Below, piece after piece: positions 31,353-40,585 of a DNA stretch of 64,000 bases. Made by a program: the position numbers and the translations under genes. The DNA is from Bacteroidota bacterium (GTDB lineage Bacteria > Bacteroidota > Ignavibacteria > Palsa-1295). The notes below the pieces were generated by a model. That model did not search any database. It had not been told where the DNA came from and worked only from the letters and a program-made list of their open reading frames with translations. Numbering within the stretch: the first letter of the stretch is position 1; each line of letters starts with the position of its first letter. The stretch covers positions 1 to 64,000 of the forward strand of contig JAJPIQ010000030.1 of NCBI GenBank assembly GCA_021324685.1, read 5' to 3'.

Positions 31353-31573
31353 CCATATTTTTACTTATTTTTGTTGCTACCGATTCACGATATATCTGGA
31401 ATCGACAATGTACTTCATTCCTAAAAAACGACCGATCTCATGCGGAAAGTAACACGGGTCACATTGGACAGCATAATCGTTTTGAGCGGTTCCATCCGAG
31501 CAAAAGGCTTGGCGGATTTTCCTACCGAAGCTGCTTTTCGCACCATTCTGATCTCTGTATTTTATTAAACCCG

Positions 31574-31897
31574 ATGAAAAAATCTGTTTTTCTGCTGATC
31601 TTAGTTGCTTTGCCTCCGAGTGTATTGCTTTTCCTTGGCGGTTGCATAGTACCGCGAGAAATTAGTCAATCTGCATGTTTAGATCCCGAGTACCTGCGGC
31701 TTAAAACGATCCCGATCGATTCCATGACGCCGCGCCAGTATGCGTATTTTTCGCTGAAAAACAAAGAATGCGAGGATGCAATGGCTACCGCAAACATGGT
31801 GCACCAACAAGAGGTATGGTGGCAAGAGAATCTTCTACTTGATTTTGCGATCCTGGTAGGTATTTTCTTTTTGGGAAAAATATTAACGACATTTTAA
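31574..31897 (+). CDS. putative lipoprotein with C-terminal membrane helix
   Basis: A 107-residue protein. The signal sequence ends in lipobox FLGGC (Cys near residue 24), then a short soluble part (PREISQSACLDPEYLRL), and a second hydrophobic helix (LLLDFAILVGIFFLGKIL) at the C-terminus. It may be anchored at both ends. Element-encoded; could act in surface exclusion or entry blocking, but no homology is recognised. Confidence 0.6.
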   Translation: MKKSVFLLILVALPPSVLLFLGGCIVPREISQSACLDPEYLRLKTIPIDSMTPRQYAYFSLKNKECEDAMATANMVHQQEVWWQENLLLDFAILVGIFFLGKILTTF

Positions 31898-31930
31898 AAT
31901 AACGTTCTGCTAAAAAATATCTTTGTTACC

Positions 31931-32329
31931 ATGAGAATATTCGCTATCATTTTCGTCGTCGTCTTCATCACAGGGTGCGGCAACTCATCGTCATCGAACA
32001 ATCAATCGGCAACGCTTTCAATCAACGACATTGCCGGAAACTGGGAAGCTGATACTGGAGAATATCGTCTTTCCCTCGGCGCGAATGATACGGCGTCAAT
32101 CTCCGAGAAATTCAATGATCAAGAACCAACTACCTATGCCCCTATCATACTCCACGATGACAGTGTAATAGTCTTTTTTCCATCTGCAGACACACTTATT
32201 CCCGGCGGTCGTGACAGCAATCATTACGGACCGGACACGCTTCGGCTTCGGGCATTTATTAATCATATTCACGATAGTCTGGCAGGAATCCATGGAGGGC
32301 CTTCTCACATCACATTCTATCGTCATTAG
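31931..32329 (+). CDS. putative lipoprotein
   Basis: A 132-residue protein with a type II signal (FAIIFVVVFITGC, Cys16), a Ser/Asn linker and a beta-rich domain (IAGNWEADTGEYRLSLGAND) like lipocalin-type small lipoproteins. It lies 33 bases after the other lipoprotein gene and is probably co-transcribed with it. Confidence 0.68.
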   Translation: MRIFAIIFVVVFITGCGNSSSSNNQSATLSINDIAGNWEADTGEYRLSLGANDTASISEKFNDQEPTTYAPIILHDDSVIVFFPSADTLIPGGRDSNHYGPDTLRLRAFINHIHDSLAGIHGGPSHITFYRH

Positions 32330-32656
32330 CAATCAAAGAATAAAGGCCAACATCGTACCGTTGTCAAAACTTTCGATTTTCGGGTTCCTCTATAAGGCGA
32401 CCCGTTGAGGCGTTCGTCATGCAGTAACATGACAGATTTCGACGCGATACAACAGGACTGGGTTTACCCCGAGACCACCTCCCGGCGGAGCCGGGACTCA
32501 ACGCCATCGAAAGCGAGATTTTAGGTATCTCTTGGGGCTTTTTACGTTAAGTTTCTTTTTTTTACAAAAGAAATCCCGAGCAATCCCGCTCCGGGTCAAT
32601 GATAGAAATGGCGCAACTGACATGAAAATAATCGAACCTGGATTCGCCGCAAGCTT
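32330..32656. other. intergenic stretch with a GC-rich hairpin
   Basis: About 330 bases without a gene, between convergent units. At 32480-32496 TCCCGGC-GGA-GCCGGGA forms a 7-bp stem. A T-rich run (TTTTTTTTAC near 32555) lies further on. It could hold a bidirectional terminator or a small RNA; neither is certain. Confidence 0.45.
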
Positions 32657-33631
32657 TCATCCCTTGATTACCTCGTTTAAAACTTCCATTACCTTCAGAT
32701 CGAGTTCGCAAATCAGTGGATTTGGCTCCCTTCCGGGCGAGCAGGATGCGAGTGAATAAACATGATTTCGCATGTTCCTTTTGACGTGTTTGCTTATCAC
32801 CGGCTCACTCGCGATTTCGTCCAGGATGGCCATAGGACCGCCCATTTCCTGCATACCGATCCATTGCAGTATTTCACTCATCGCGCGGCAATTTCTGAAC
32901 GCCGCGTGTCCATCCATAGTCCGTATGTCAAACTTCTTGATCTGAGTATACTTATTCGCCCAATGCTGCGCCAGTAGCTTGTGGAACTCCGGCTTGCACA
33001 ACTCCGCGAAGGAAACACACCTTCCGTCCTTCGGCCATCCTAATTGTGCTTTGGCGTAACGTTTTAGGTACACTTCAATTTTTAGTGCTGACATGTGCGA
33101 AGGGATCAATGCGTTCACGAGCATTCTCTCCGTGCTTGACATTTCCAGCAGCTTGTCGTAAAGTCTCACGATTTGCTGGGCTGTTTTGTAGGTAATGCCA
33201 TTTCGCTCGTAAGGAAGTCGGAGAAAGTCGGAGAGCCCTCCAAGGCAGGCAAGATATTCTTTGACGCGATGTGCGACTAGTAGTGAGGTGCCGAACTCGA
33301 AATTCCAAAGATCAACGTTATCTGGAATGACTTTGAAAAGTTCGCAAATTTCCTCGACGACTTCCACCGTTCCGTTAAGACCCATGCCGAAAAGGTTTTG
33401 ACCCTGGCCGAATTTTGGAAGACTGCCCTCCCCGACCCAACTTTCACCCCTCTGCTTTATTTGAAGGGTCTTTAGTTTGCCGGAGATCATTACCTCGCCC
33501 GTACTCTTATCCAAAGTCTCTTTCACGTCTGAGAGGACGGATTCCATTCCAGCTGATGTGTGCCCGCTCCGAAAGCAGAATTTCACTTTGTCCATACCGA
33601 AGGACGGTCGCTGATCCGAGCGATTTGACAT
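32657..33631 (-). CDS. phage/plasmid replication initiator, CRI (gene II/X) type
   Basis: A 324-residue protein starting MSNRSDQRPSFGMDKVKF, 24 codons inside the longest frame, after AAGGGT. Sequence such as GEGSLPKFGQGQNLFGMGLN, NVDLWNFEFGTSLLVAHRVK and AQQIVRLYDKLLEM fits the Phage_CRI/X-family replication proteins of filamentous phages and plasmids. These nick a DNA strand to start rolling-circle copying. Integrative elements of Bacteroidota often carry such a protein beside an excisionase. Confidence 0.72.
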   Translation of the reverse strand: MSNRSDQRPSFGMDKVKFCFRSGHTSAGMESVLSDVKETLDKSTGEVMISGKLKTLQIKQRGESWVGEGSLPKFGQGQNLFGMGLNGTVEVVEEICELFKVIPDNVDLWNFEFGTSLLVAHRVKEYLACLGGLSDFLRLPYERNGITYKTAQQIVRLYDKLLEMSSTERMLVNALIPSHMSALKIEVYLKRYAKAQLGWPKDGRCVSFAELCKPEFHKLLAQHWANKYTQIKKFDIRTMDGHAAFRNCRAMSEILQWIGMQEMGGPMAILDEIASEPVISKHVKRNMRNHVYSLASCSPGREPNPLICELDLKVMEVLNEVIKG

Positions 33632-33638
33632 ACCCTTG

Positions 33639-33977
33639 TTAGTTAGGTGAATTAGTTGCGCGTTTGCGGCTGGGTCGCGGTACCACGATCTTCGTGGCCG
33701 CACTCGCTGTAATCTCGGACTTGGGTGTAATCCGACGCGACGTCAGAAAGGCGTCCAAGTCCTCGCGTTTGAACGAGATTAGCTTGCCACCGCCGGTTCT
33801 AAAATAGGGAATGGAGCGACTGGAACATAACCGTCGCAACCAGTGAATTGAAACCCCTAAATATTCTGCCGCCTCACCCGATGATAGCGGCTTTGTATTT
33901 GAGGAATCGACATGTATTGCGTCGATTTTCGCTTCGATCTCTCCCAGTCGCGAAAGTAGGATGTCTATGTCTGCCAT
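33639..33977 (-). CDS. excisionase-type helix-turn-helix protein
   Basis: A 112-residue protein: an N-terminal helix (LLSRLGEIEAKIDAI), then a MerR-like winged HTH (SSGEAAEYLGVSIHWLRRL ... PYFRTGGGKLISFKREDLDAFL) and a basic tail. This is the standard Xis/HTH_17 form in Bacteroidota elements. It precedes the replication gene on the same strand and probably controls excision. Confidence 0.87.
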   Translation of the reverse strand: MADIDILLSRLGEIEAKIDAIHVDSSNTKPLSSGEAAEYLGVSIHWLRRLCSSRSIPYFRTGGGKLISFKREDLDAFLTSRRITPKSEITASAATKIVVPRPSRKRATNSPN

Positions 33978-34071
33978 TTGGTGTGTGTTCGTTCACACAA
34001 CATAAGGGAAAAGATGAGAGAAAGCTAACCAAGTTTTTCCGAAGTATTTTCGAAGCTAAATCGAAGTGAAA

Positions 34072-35709
34072 CTAATTCACGGCGCAGGATTGCAGAAAAT
34101 CTCGCAACCGAATGGATCCTGGAGACCGAGTGCGCTTGTAGGCGGGATTATCGTCCCGAGCCCCGTCATAGGCTCCCTTGACATCATCTTCCGAAAGAGG
34201 GTTGACCCCTAATTTTCCGTGCTCGTTGGGTTCCTCAATTGACAATCCAGCCTCAGAGATTTTTTTATACTGATAACGACCTACGATTAATTTCATTTCC
34301 TTCCCGTCGCGAATGAAGAATCCGAGGTCGGTGCGGGTTCCAATCCAAACGCGTTCTCGCGAAAACTTTAGTTCGATGAGTTTCCTATTCACACGTTCCA
34401 AATTTTCTCGCCATCCATCCATGCGATGCCACACTTCCTCGAACAGCAGCCGCGGTTCGGCTTTCGAAGGTTGTTGTTTTGGCTGAGCGTATTCATTTGT
34501 TTTCTTTTCAAGCCACCGTCGCAAAGCAGGCACTTGCGAAGAATCAAGTGCCACATCGTGGCTTTCCCATCTCAGTTGCTGATCCCTCTCGAATTGCCAA
34601 GGCTCTGGGAGAGTAGCAAGAACGTCTCCCAGGAATTCAAGCTTTGCCTCGGGCAAATCCATTTCATCGAGATCACATTCATACAGCGCCTGTGCTGCTT
34701 TCAATCGAAGGGGGCTGTTCCGCGTTGACATGGCTTCTGTCCGTAGCTTCTCTGCGAGTTCCCGCTTTTCAAAGCGCAGAAATTGGACTTGCGCATTTTC
34801 GGGAAGCTGGCTTGCAAAGCGCTCGCTTTGTCGATCACTTAAACGGGGCCAAAGGTTTTCGCGAACCCCAACGTCGAGTAAAATGTCGAATATGATTCGC
34901 GCCGCATTGGCATTGGCACTGGCATTGGCGTCGGCGTCACCGTGAGAAGTTAATGTCGCCCAAAATTGCCCGAGGGAGTCTACGTGGCCGGGCGCGTATA
35001 GTCCCGCATATTTGCGCGATTGGAGATCGTTTAGAATTTTTTTACGGAGTTCTGGCTGCGTCACGTAGCAATCCTTCAGGAACCAAATCACGAGCGGTGT
35101 GTCGCTGAGGAAGCTGGCGATTCGTTTCGCCTCCGGCCATTTCTCGAACGTGGGCCACCCGGGTCGGGTCTTTTGAACAACATTTGCAATTGCTGAGTAA
35201 ACGTGGTCGAGGTATTCTGAAGGAACTGGTTCACCATGGGAGCTAATTTCTTCTCTCCATAAGAATATGAGTAGGCATTTTCCGAACTTTTCGAATTCTT
35301 CATGACTCAGGATGTCTTTGTCGGATAACAACCCCTCAAGGGTTCCGGTCCTTTGCTCCCCATCTAAAAGAATATCGACTTCGCAACGGATTGCGGGAGA
35401 TAGCCTTTTGCCATCCGCATCTAATTCCCATCCTTGCAAAAACCGAATTTTCACAACGCGACACCTTTGGGTATCCAAACCGTCGGCAGCGCTTACCGAC
35501 TTTTGCCAGAGTTCTTTTGTCGTAAACGTTCCATCATCGGGAAAGGTCACCACTTTTGGATTTGACTCCTTCTCAAGAATGATATGTGGAACTTGCGATC
35601 GCGTGTCACGACGCTTCGCCTCCCGCTCATTAGGATGCGCGGTGGACTTGCGGGGTCTGTGGCGCTTTGCAGGCTTCAACCTCGCCTCAGATTGCGGTCG
35701 TTTCGTCAT
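34072..35709 (-). CDS. large hypothetical protein of the integrated element
   Basis: A 545-residue protein starting MTKRPQSEARLKPAKRHR with a strongly basic N-terminus, then a mainly soluble helical body (FEKFGKCLLIFLWREEI; SAIANVVQKTRPGWPTFEKW) containing a short Asp/Ala/Asn-rich repeat (DADANASANANAA). Its start overlaps the integrase stop by 23 bases, so it is expressed with the integrase. No family or catalytic motif is recognised. As cargo beside an integrase it could be a host-interaction or defence gene. Confidence 0.68.
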   Translation of the reverse strand: MTKRPQSEARLKPAKRHRPRKSTAHPNEREAKRRDTRSQVPHIILEKESNPKVVTFPDDGTFTTKELWQKSVSAADGLDTQRCRVVKIRFLQGWELDADGKRLSPAIRCEVDILLDGEQRTGTLEGLLSDKDILSHEEFEKFGKCLLIFLWREEISSHGEPVPSEYLDHVYSAIANVVQKTRPGWPTFEKWPEAKRIASFLSDTPLVIWFLKDCYVTQPELRKKILNDLQSRKYAGLYAPGHVDSLGQFWATLTSHGDADANASANANAARIIFDILLDVGVRENLWPRLSDRQSERFASQLPENAQVQFLRFEKRELAEKLRTEAMSTRNSPLRLKAAQALYECDLDEMDLPEAKLEFLGDVLATLPEPWQFERDQQLRWESHDVALDSSQVPALRRWLEKKTNEYAQPKQQPSKAEPRLLFEEVWHRMDGWRENLERVNRKLIELKFSRERVWIGTRTDLGFFIRDGKEMKLIVGRYQYKKISEAGLSIEEPNEHGKLGVNPLSEDDVKGAYDGARDDNPAYKRTRSPGSIRLRDFLQSCAVN

Positions 35710-36781
35710 TGCCACTCGAAAAGAAATCGATTTTTGGCAGCACGTCAATTGCTCGCTGCTTCATTGCGTCCGTAAGTTGCACATAAATCTGCGTGTGTCG
35801 AATCTCAGTGTGTCCAAGCAACCGGCTCGCAGTAAGAATATCCACCCCGCCTGAGAGCAGAAGTGTCGCGTAAGTTCTTCGAGAAGCGTGAAAACTAATG
35901 CGTTTGCCAAGTTTCGCTTTATCGCACCACTCTCTCATTACTTCCCAGGTGCGAATGTCAAGTTCCGGCAAATGAAAAATCAAAGAATGGGAATTCTTTC
36001 GAGCTCCAAGAAGCTGGATGGCTTCGTCCGAAAGCTTTTGCAGCAACGGTTCCCGAGTTTTGCCCTGAATGATGCGAAGGGCGGGAGTTCCCATGTCCTC
36101 AGCAATTTCGCTCCAACGGAGCGCCTTCACGTCGCATAATCGAAGGCCGGTATAACATGCAAAGAGGAAAGCTCGCCGGACTTCAGCGTCCGGTGAGGGA
36201 GCGTTTGCAAGCTTACGAAGTTCCTCCTCTGTTAGGAAGGGACGACGGATGATGCCGCGCTTTGGCGGCTTAACGAACACGAAGGGATTTCGAGGGAGTA
36301 TCCTGTCCCGTACAGATTGATTAAGCGCCGCTTTAATCTTGGCCATGTATGTGAGCGCCGTATTGCCCGATACGTGGTCGACCACGTAGTCTTGAAATTG
36401 TTGAATCCATTGTTCGTTAATGTGCTTGAAGGGGATACGATCCCCGTTTGCAAAATTTTTCAGATGGTACAATGTCGTTCTCCAGCCTCGGTCACGCTTG
36501 CGAGTGAGGGATTCGAAATACGCAACAAAATCAGCATCCTTTTTAAAAACAGCTGCGAAGTCGTGTTCGCCGGAGTCAATTTCAAGCTGCCTGCGGAGCC
36601 GAGTCTTTTCGGCAAGCGTGAGTGTTTCTTTCTTCTCATCGCGGTTGCGCGGATCGTAGCTCAAATTTAAGTACTCCTTATGCCGCTTACCCTGAATCAT
36701 ATAGTCCAGGTAGAGTCGGATACGGCCCTTCGGCTTGCCCCGTTCGTCGCGCTGGAACTTTTCTCGAAGATTAACTTTCAT
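35687..36781 (-). CDS. tyrosine integrase
   Basis: A 364-residue site-specific recombinase. ATG 36781 (MKVNLREKFQRDERGKPKG) begins the arm-binding domain; the longer frame adds unrelated sequence. A SAM-like core-binding domain lies near 90-190. Catalytic residues are Arg in CYTGLRLCDV, Lys in IQGKTREPL, HASRRTYATLL (His-x-x-Arg), and LLGHTEIRHTQIYVQL with the His and nucleophile Tyr. It sits beside a tRNA 3' fragment and should drive integration and excision of the element. Confidence 0.93.
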   Translation of the reverse strand: MKVNLREKFQRDERGKPKGRIRLYLDYMIQGKRHKEYLNLSYDPRNRDEKKETLTLAEKTRLRRQLEIDSGEHDFAAVFKKDADFVAYFESLTRKRDRGWRTTLYHLKNFANGDRIPFKHINEQWIQQFQDYVVDHVSGNTALTYMAKIKAALNQSVRDRILPRNPFVFVKPPKRGIIRRPFLTEEELRKLANAPSPDAEVRRAFLFACYTGLRLCDVKALRWSEIAEDMGTPALRIIQGKTREPLLQKLSDEAIQLLGARKNSHSLIFHLPELDIRTWEVMREWCDKAKLGKRISFHASRRTYATLLLSGGVDILTASRLLGHTEIRHTQIYVQLTDAMKQRAIDVLPKIDFFSSGNDETTAI

Positions 36782-36972
36782 GGCTAAATCGTCCTTTAGA
36801 TTCCCAAAGTACCTTAAATGCCTGGGGACACTTTCGGGTACACTTTGGGGACATTTTAAGGTATAACTAACCGACAACCAAGAACAGTTCAAGCGTAATA
36901 AAACCGCTGCGGGACTGATCATTTTGTGCATCTACGATATTTTTGATTTGTGCGGAATTGTTGAATACGAAT

Positions 36973-36997
36973 ACAGGTTCGAGTCCTGGCGAGGCAG
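36973..36997 (+). repeat. tRNA 3'-end fragment, candidate attachment site
   Basis: ACAGG-TTCGAGT-CCTGG forms a tRNA T arm (four of five pairs) followed by CGAGGCA and G, the expected acceptor 3' strand and discriminator. No matching 5' strand (TGCCTCG) or anticodon arm is found upstream. The fragment sits about 190 bases before the integrase start and directly before a terminator hairpin, as for an element integrated in a tRNA gene. Confidence 0.5.
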
Positions 36998-37000
36998 CGA

Positions 37001-37033
37001 AGTCCGTAAGTTTCAATCACTTACGGACTTTTG
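37001..37033 (+). terminator. intrinsic terminator after the tRNA fragment
   Basis: AGTCCGTAAGT-TTCAATC-ACTTACGGACT is a perfect 11-bp stem with 7-base loop, followed by TTTTG. A near-copy of the stem lies at 38455-38485. Confidence 0.8.
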
Positions 37034-37192
37034 CATATTTAGGGCAACAATCGGCCAACACAATGGCTCTTTTTTTAACCCCTGATCGATTGGAGTTTGG
37101 CGTTCCTACCGACACCAATAGTTCCAGAGCGAACATGAGACTCTCTAAACCGCGGATTCATCGCCAAGCAAGTTTGTGTTAATGCACGCAAT

Positions 37193-38365
37193 ATGACATT
37201 TGGCAAAGCGATCCGCCATCAGTGGCTTTTAGATGAAGATATAATTTTTCTCAATCACGGTTCTTTCGGAGCATGCCCTCGCTCGGTGCTCGATGTTCAG
37301 CGCAATTGGCAGGACCGTTTGGAAGCCGAACCCGTTCGCTTCATGACCCGTGAATTGCCGGCGCATCTGGACGCTGCTCGAACGGAACTTGCAACTTTCG
37401 TCGGCGCTCGCGCGAACGATCTGGTTTTCGTGCAAAACGCCACCGATGGTGCGAATGCCGTTCTTCGTTCTTTGCTGCCTTCGTTCGAGCCAGGCGGTGA
37501 ATTGCTGACGACAAGCCACGCCTATCGTGCGATCCGGCAAACGATGCGGTACGTTGCGGGGCTTTGCGGAGCCCGCGTGGTCGATGCGTCCGTCCCTTTT
37601 CCGATCGCGGACCCGGAGGAAGTGATGAAAGCGATCGCTTCCGCCATCACGCCGAAAACAGCGTTGGCGGTGATCGACCACATCACAAGTCCGACCGGAG
37701 TCATTTTTCCTGTCAAGGACATTATTGCACTATTCAAAGCGCGCGGCATACCAGTCCTCATCGATGGCGCTCACACGCCCGGCCAAATTGAACTCAATCT
37801 CGATACGCTTGGCGCCGACTATTACATCGGGAATTGTCACAAATGGTTATTTGCACCGAAGGGTGCAGCATTCCTGTGGGTGGATAAAAAACACCAGGCG
37901 AAGCTTCATCCAACCGTCATCTCGCATTTTCTGGGGGAAGGATTCCAATCGGAATTCGGCTGGACCGGCACGCAGGACCCATCGGCGTTCCTGAGCGTCC
38001 CCGCGGGAATCGAGTTCCATCGAACGCTTAGCGCTGCGGGAAGCCGTGCATACACTCGAAAAATGCTCCTGGATGCACGAGACAAGATCACCGCCATCCT
38101 TGGTGTACCACTGTCCGCACCCGAAGAAATGCTTGCGCAACTATGCGCATTTCCGTTGCCCTACGATCCCGAAGCAACCGATGAACGCGTGCAGCATTTG
38201 CATGACATACTCTTCGACGAATACCGGATCGAAGTGCCGGCCATGAATGCCAATGGAAAGCTTTATGTCCGAATTTCCTGCACCGCGTATAACGATGAGT
38301 CCGATTTCGACGCTTTGGCCGCAGCGCTGGTCGATCTTCGCAATGCAAGCAAAATTATCGTGTAA
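37193..38365 (+). CDS. class V aminotransferase (isopenicillin-N-epimerase-like)
   Basis: A 390-residue PLP-dependent enzyme of the aminotransferase V/cysteine-desulfurase superfamily. It has FLNHGSFGACPRSV at the start, an LIDGAHTPGQI segment with the cofactor-binding Asp and His, and GNCHKWLFAPKGAAFLWV with the Schiff-base Lys at about 222. The NHGSFG/CHKWLFAPKG form resembles isopenicillin-N-epimerase-like proteins. The substrate is unknown. It is a stand-alone gene on the chromosomal side of the element. Confidence 0.88.
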   Translation: MTFGKAIRHQWLLDEDIIFLNHGSFGACPRSVLDVQRNWQDRLEAEPVRFMTRELPAHLDAARTELATFVGARANDLVFVQNATDGANAVLRSLLPSFEPGGELLTTSHAYRAIRQTMRYVAGLCGARVVDASVPFPIADPEEVMKAIASAITPKTALAVIDHITSPTGVIFPVKDIIALFKARGIPVLIDGAHTPGQIELNLDTLGADYYIGNCHKWLFAPKGAAFLWVDKKHQAKLHPTVISHFLGEGFQSEFGWTGTQDPSAFLSVPAGIEFHRTLSAAGSRAYTRKMLLDARDKITAILGVPLSAPEEMLAQLCAFPLPYDPEATDERVQHLHDILFDEYRIEVPAMNANGKLYVRISCTAYNDESDFDALAAALVDLRNASKIIV

Positions 38366-38454
38366 GTTCTGGAACTTTGCGTTTTTATTGCATTGGGCAT
38401 CTGGTAAAGAGCCTGGAATCATAAAGTCAGATCCAGATTTGAGTCAATAAGCGA

Positions 38455-38488
38455 AAGTCCGTAAGTTTTTATAACTTACGGGCTTTCC
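38455..38488 (+). terminator. intrinsic terminator after the aminotransferase
   Basis: AAGTCCGTAAGTT-TTTAT-AACTTACGGGCTT forms a 13-bp stem with one G-T pair, followed by TCC. Stem sequence is almost the same as 37001-37029, and the preceding CAGATTTGAGTC resembles CAGGTTCGAGTC before that one. Confidence 0.75.
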
Positions 38489-38586
38489 TGCGTTCTTGGA
38501 GCTACATCCGGATTCACGCCCGGATCACACCGTGTAATTAATTCAAGAAAGCACGGCCTTGAGGCGAGCTTTTCCGAACTTTCATT

Positions 38587-40536
38587 CTATTGTTCGTTTC
38601 GCATTGTTTCCAATTGGTGCTCGATGCTAAACTCGACTCTGCGGTTCAGTTGTCGTCCCTCCGGAAGATCGTTCCTGAAACGCGGGTTCTGCAGGCCATG
38701 CCCGCTGATCATAAGGTTCGAGGGTAGCGATGTCAGGGAACGGACCGTCGTAGCAGCAGAATTCGCGCGAGCTTCGGAAAGAACCTGATTATATTCAGGA
38801 CTTCCCGTCGAATCGCAGTATCCATCGATGCGGACGCCCGTTGCACCGTTACTGATGCTCTCTCCGATCAACTCCAACATCTGCCGAGCTCGCAGATTGA
38901 TGTCGGAACGGTCGAAATCGAACGAAAGCATGGCAAATTTTTCAAGCCGGTCGTGATTGATCGTACGTGCCATAATACGCGTATATCCATCGGCGTAGGC
39001 ACTCTCACCATTCGCATCGGTAACGAGAATCCTGAAATGGACCATTTGTCCATCGAAACTCGATGCATTGGGAATTTCCTGGACCGCAAACGCCGGTGTT
39101 GCACCGCTCCCCGAAAGGAAAGGCGCAATGGGTACGCCTTCCTTGTCGAGCGTGATCGTCCAATTAGAATACGCGTGCATCACAGGATCCGGAGTTAATG
39201 TAATATCATAGCGGACAGTCGTCCCACCGATCGTCTGCGTATCCCGGCTTTCGATAATAATTGGTGAGCTCAGGTGAACGTCGTTCGAAGAGAACTCCAC
39301 TCGGCGATTTTCCTCGCGTCCGGCTTTCGTAAGCGGATTGGTCGGAATCTCCGGTAGATTCCGTTGGTCTACGATAATCCTGTTCGGGTTGATACCCCAT
39401 ATATTATGAAGATAATCGGCAACCGCCAGCGCTCTCGCTTTGGAAAGCTCGATGTTATTTCGCTCAACGCCCGTGTTGCAATTCGTTCCTGTTACCGTGA
39501 TGACCATGGCCGGATGATCTTTCATTCGTACTCCGATCACGTCGAGGATCTCGTGGTTGGCTTCCAGCGCATCCTTTCCCTGAAGCGCGGTTCCAATGCT
39601 ATATCCGGTGAGGCCATCGTGATTATATCGTGTACTGATGACCGAAGAACCTTCATCGAAGAAAATGTAGGGAAGGAATGGAATGGAAGCACGTGTATGG
39701 GTCGTCTGCTCCGGGGAAATAAGGTCCGCCGTCAGTGTTCCATCCGGCATAACGCCGTGAGCGGTTATGGTCACGACCATCGGAGTGGGTTGCGGCGGAG
39801 GCGGAGTTCCAGCCGTCCCGAATTTGAGACTTGCTCCACCGGAAATGGTCATAGGATAGATCTTAAATCCATTGTTGCTCGCGAAGGATGTGATAGGATA
39901 GGTATAAAATACTTCCGGCGTCAGCCAGATCGAGTTTCCTGCATTCATGGGAATATCGTATCCCACGCCTGCTTTTGCGCCGGCCAAAAACTTTTCGTAG
40001 TTTGTCAAATCGCCCGTCGTCCCACCCTGATTGTACGAAATCGATTGAAGCGGGGTGGACAGGTTCGCGCCGGCCATCACGTGAAGATCGCTGATCGAAA
40101 ACTTGAATAAGAGATCGGCGCCGAGTTCTCGCAGAGTGAGCGAAAGCGGTTGATTTACCGCATTTGCAGGGAGCGAGGATGCGCTATTCCATTTCAGGCT
40201 ATAGTCGTTATAGGCAATGCGTGGAGCGAACATCCAATCCCCGCCGAGTGGAATTTCGGCAAGCATGTGAAATTCCGGTTCCCACTGCGAAACGCTGTTC
40301 GTGTATCCGAAATTGCCATCGGGGTCGAGGGCAAGCGGCTCTCCCGTGCCCGCCGTTCCCGTGGCCCGTACGTTATCGTTCGCCGCGCCGCCAAGTCCAA
40401 GCGTGAAGGTATGCGGCCACGATACCGCGCCGGTATCCTGGGCGAATGAGAGGATCGGTGTGAGAAACAGCGACGCGATCGTAAGCGCGATAAAACGGCC
40501 AGAATTGCGGGCCGCTTTTGAAATGTTCCGTATCAT
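38587..40536 (-). CDS. outer-membrane protein with two OmpA domains
   Basis: A 649-residue protein. Signal peptide (ALTIASLFLTPILSFAQ) to about 33; an N-terminal beta-barrel-like domain of about 230 residues; a PPPPQP linker near 250. OmpA domain one (about 295-410) has FDEGSSVISTRYN and REENRRVEF. A beta domain follows. OmpA domain two (about 525-640) has FDFDRSDINLRARQML, GYCDSTG and LNRRVEF. OmpA domains bind peptidoglycan, so it probably links outer membrane and wall. Double OmpA modules are less usual. Confidence 0.9.
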   Translation of the reverse strand: MIRNISKAARNSGRFIALTIASLFLTPILSFAQDTGAVSWPHTFTLGLGGAANDNVRATGTAGTGEPLALDPDGNFGYTNSVSQWEPEFHMLAEIPLGGDWMFAPRIAYNDYSLKWNSASSLPANAVNQPLSLTLRELGADLLFKFSISDLHVMAGANLSTPLQSISYNQGGTTGDLTNYEKFLAGAKAGVGYDIPMNAGNSIWLTPEVFYTYPITSFASNNGFKIYPMTISGGASLKFGTAGTPPPPQPTPMVVTITAHGVMPDGTLTADLISPEQTTHTRASIPFLPYIFFDEGSSVISTRYNHDGLTGYSIGTALQGKDALEANHEILDVIGVRMKDHPAMVITVTGTNCNTGVERNNIELSKARALAVADYLHNIWGINPNRIIVDQRNLPEIPTNPLTKAGREENRRVEFSSNDVHLSSPIIIESRDTQTIGGTTVRYDITLTPDPVMHAYSNWTITLDKEGVPIAPFLSGSGATPAFAVQEIPNASSFDGQMVHFRILVTDANGESAYADGYTRIMARTINHDRLEKFAMLSFDFDRSDINLRARQMLELIGESISNGATGVRIDGYCDSTGSPEYNQVLSEARANSAATTVRSLTSLPSNLMISGHGLQNPRFRNDLPEGRQLNRRVEFSIEHQLETMRNEQ

Positions 40537-40585
40537 AGAAGTATGAAGTTAGTGTTGTTATTTATGCTCGACGGAGCCATCATTA

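Larger units (their letters stand above)
24911..36997. mobile_element. integrated phage/plasmid-like element (left limit uncertain)
   Basis: A rightward cassette of about 16 small genes, a serine recombinase, XRE repressor, CRI replication protein, excisionase, cargo gene and tyrosine integrase adjoin a partial tRNA 3' end at 36973-36997. The right limit fits a tRNA attachment site. The left limit is a guess: no matching tRNA end is seen elsewhere in the window, so the element may begin further left or have decayed. Confidence 0.45.
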
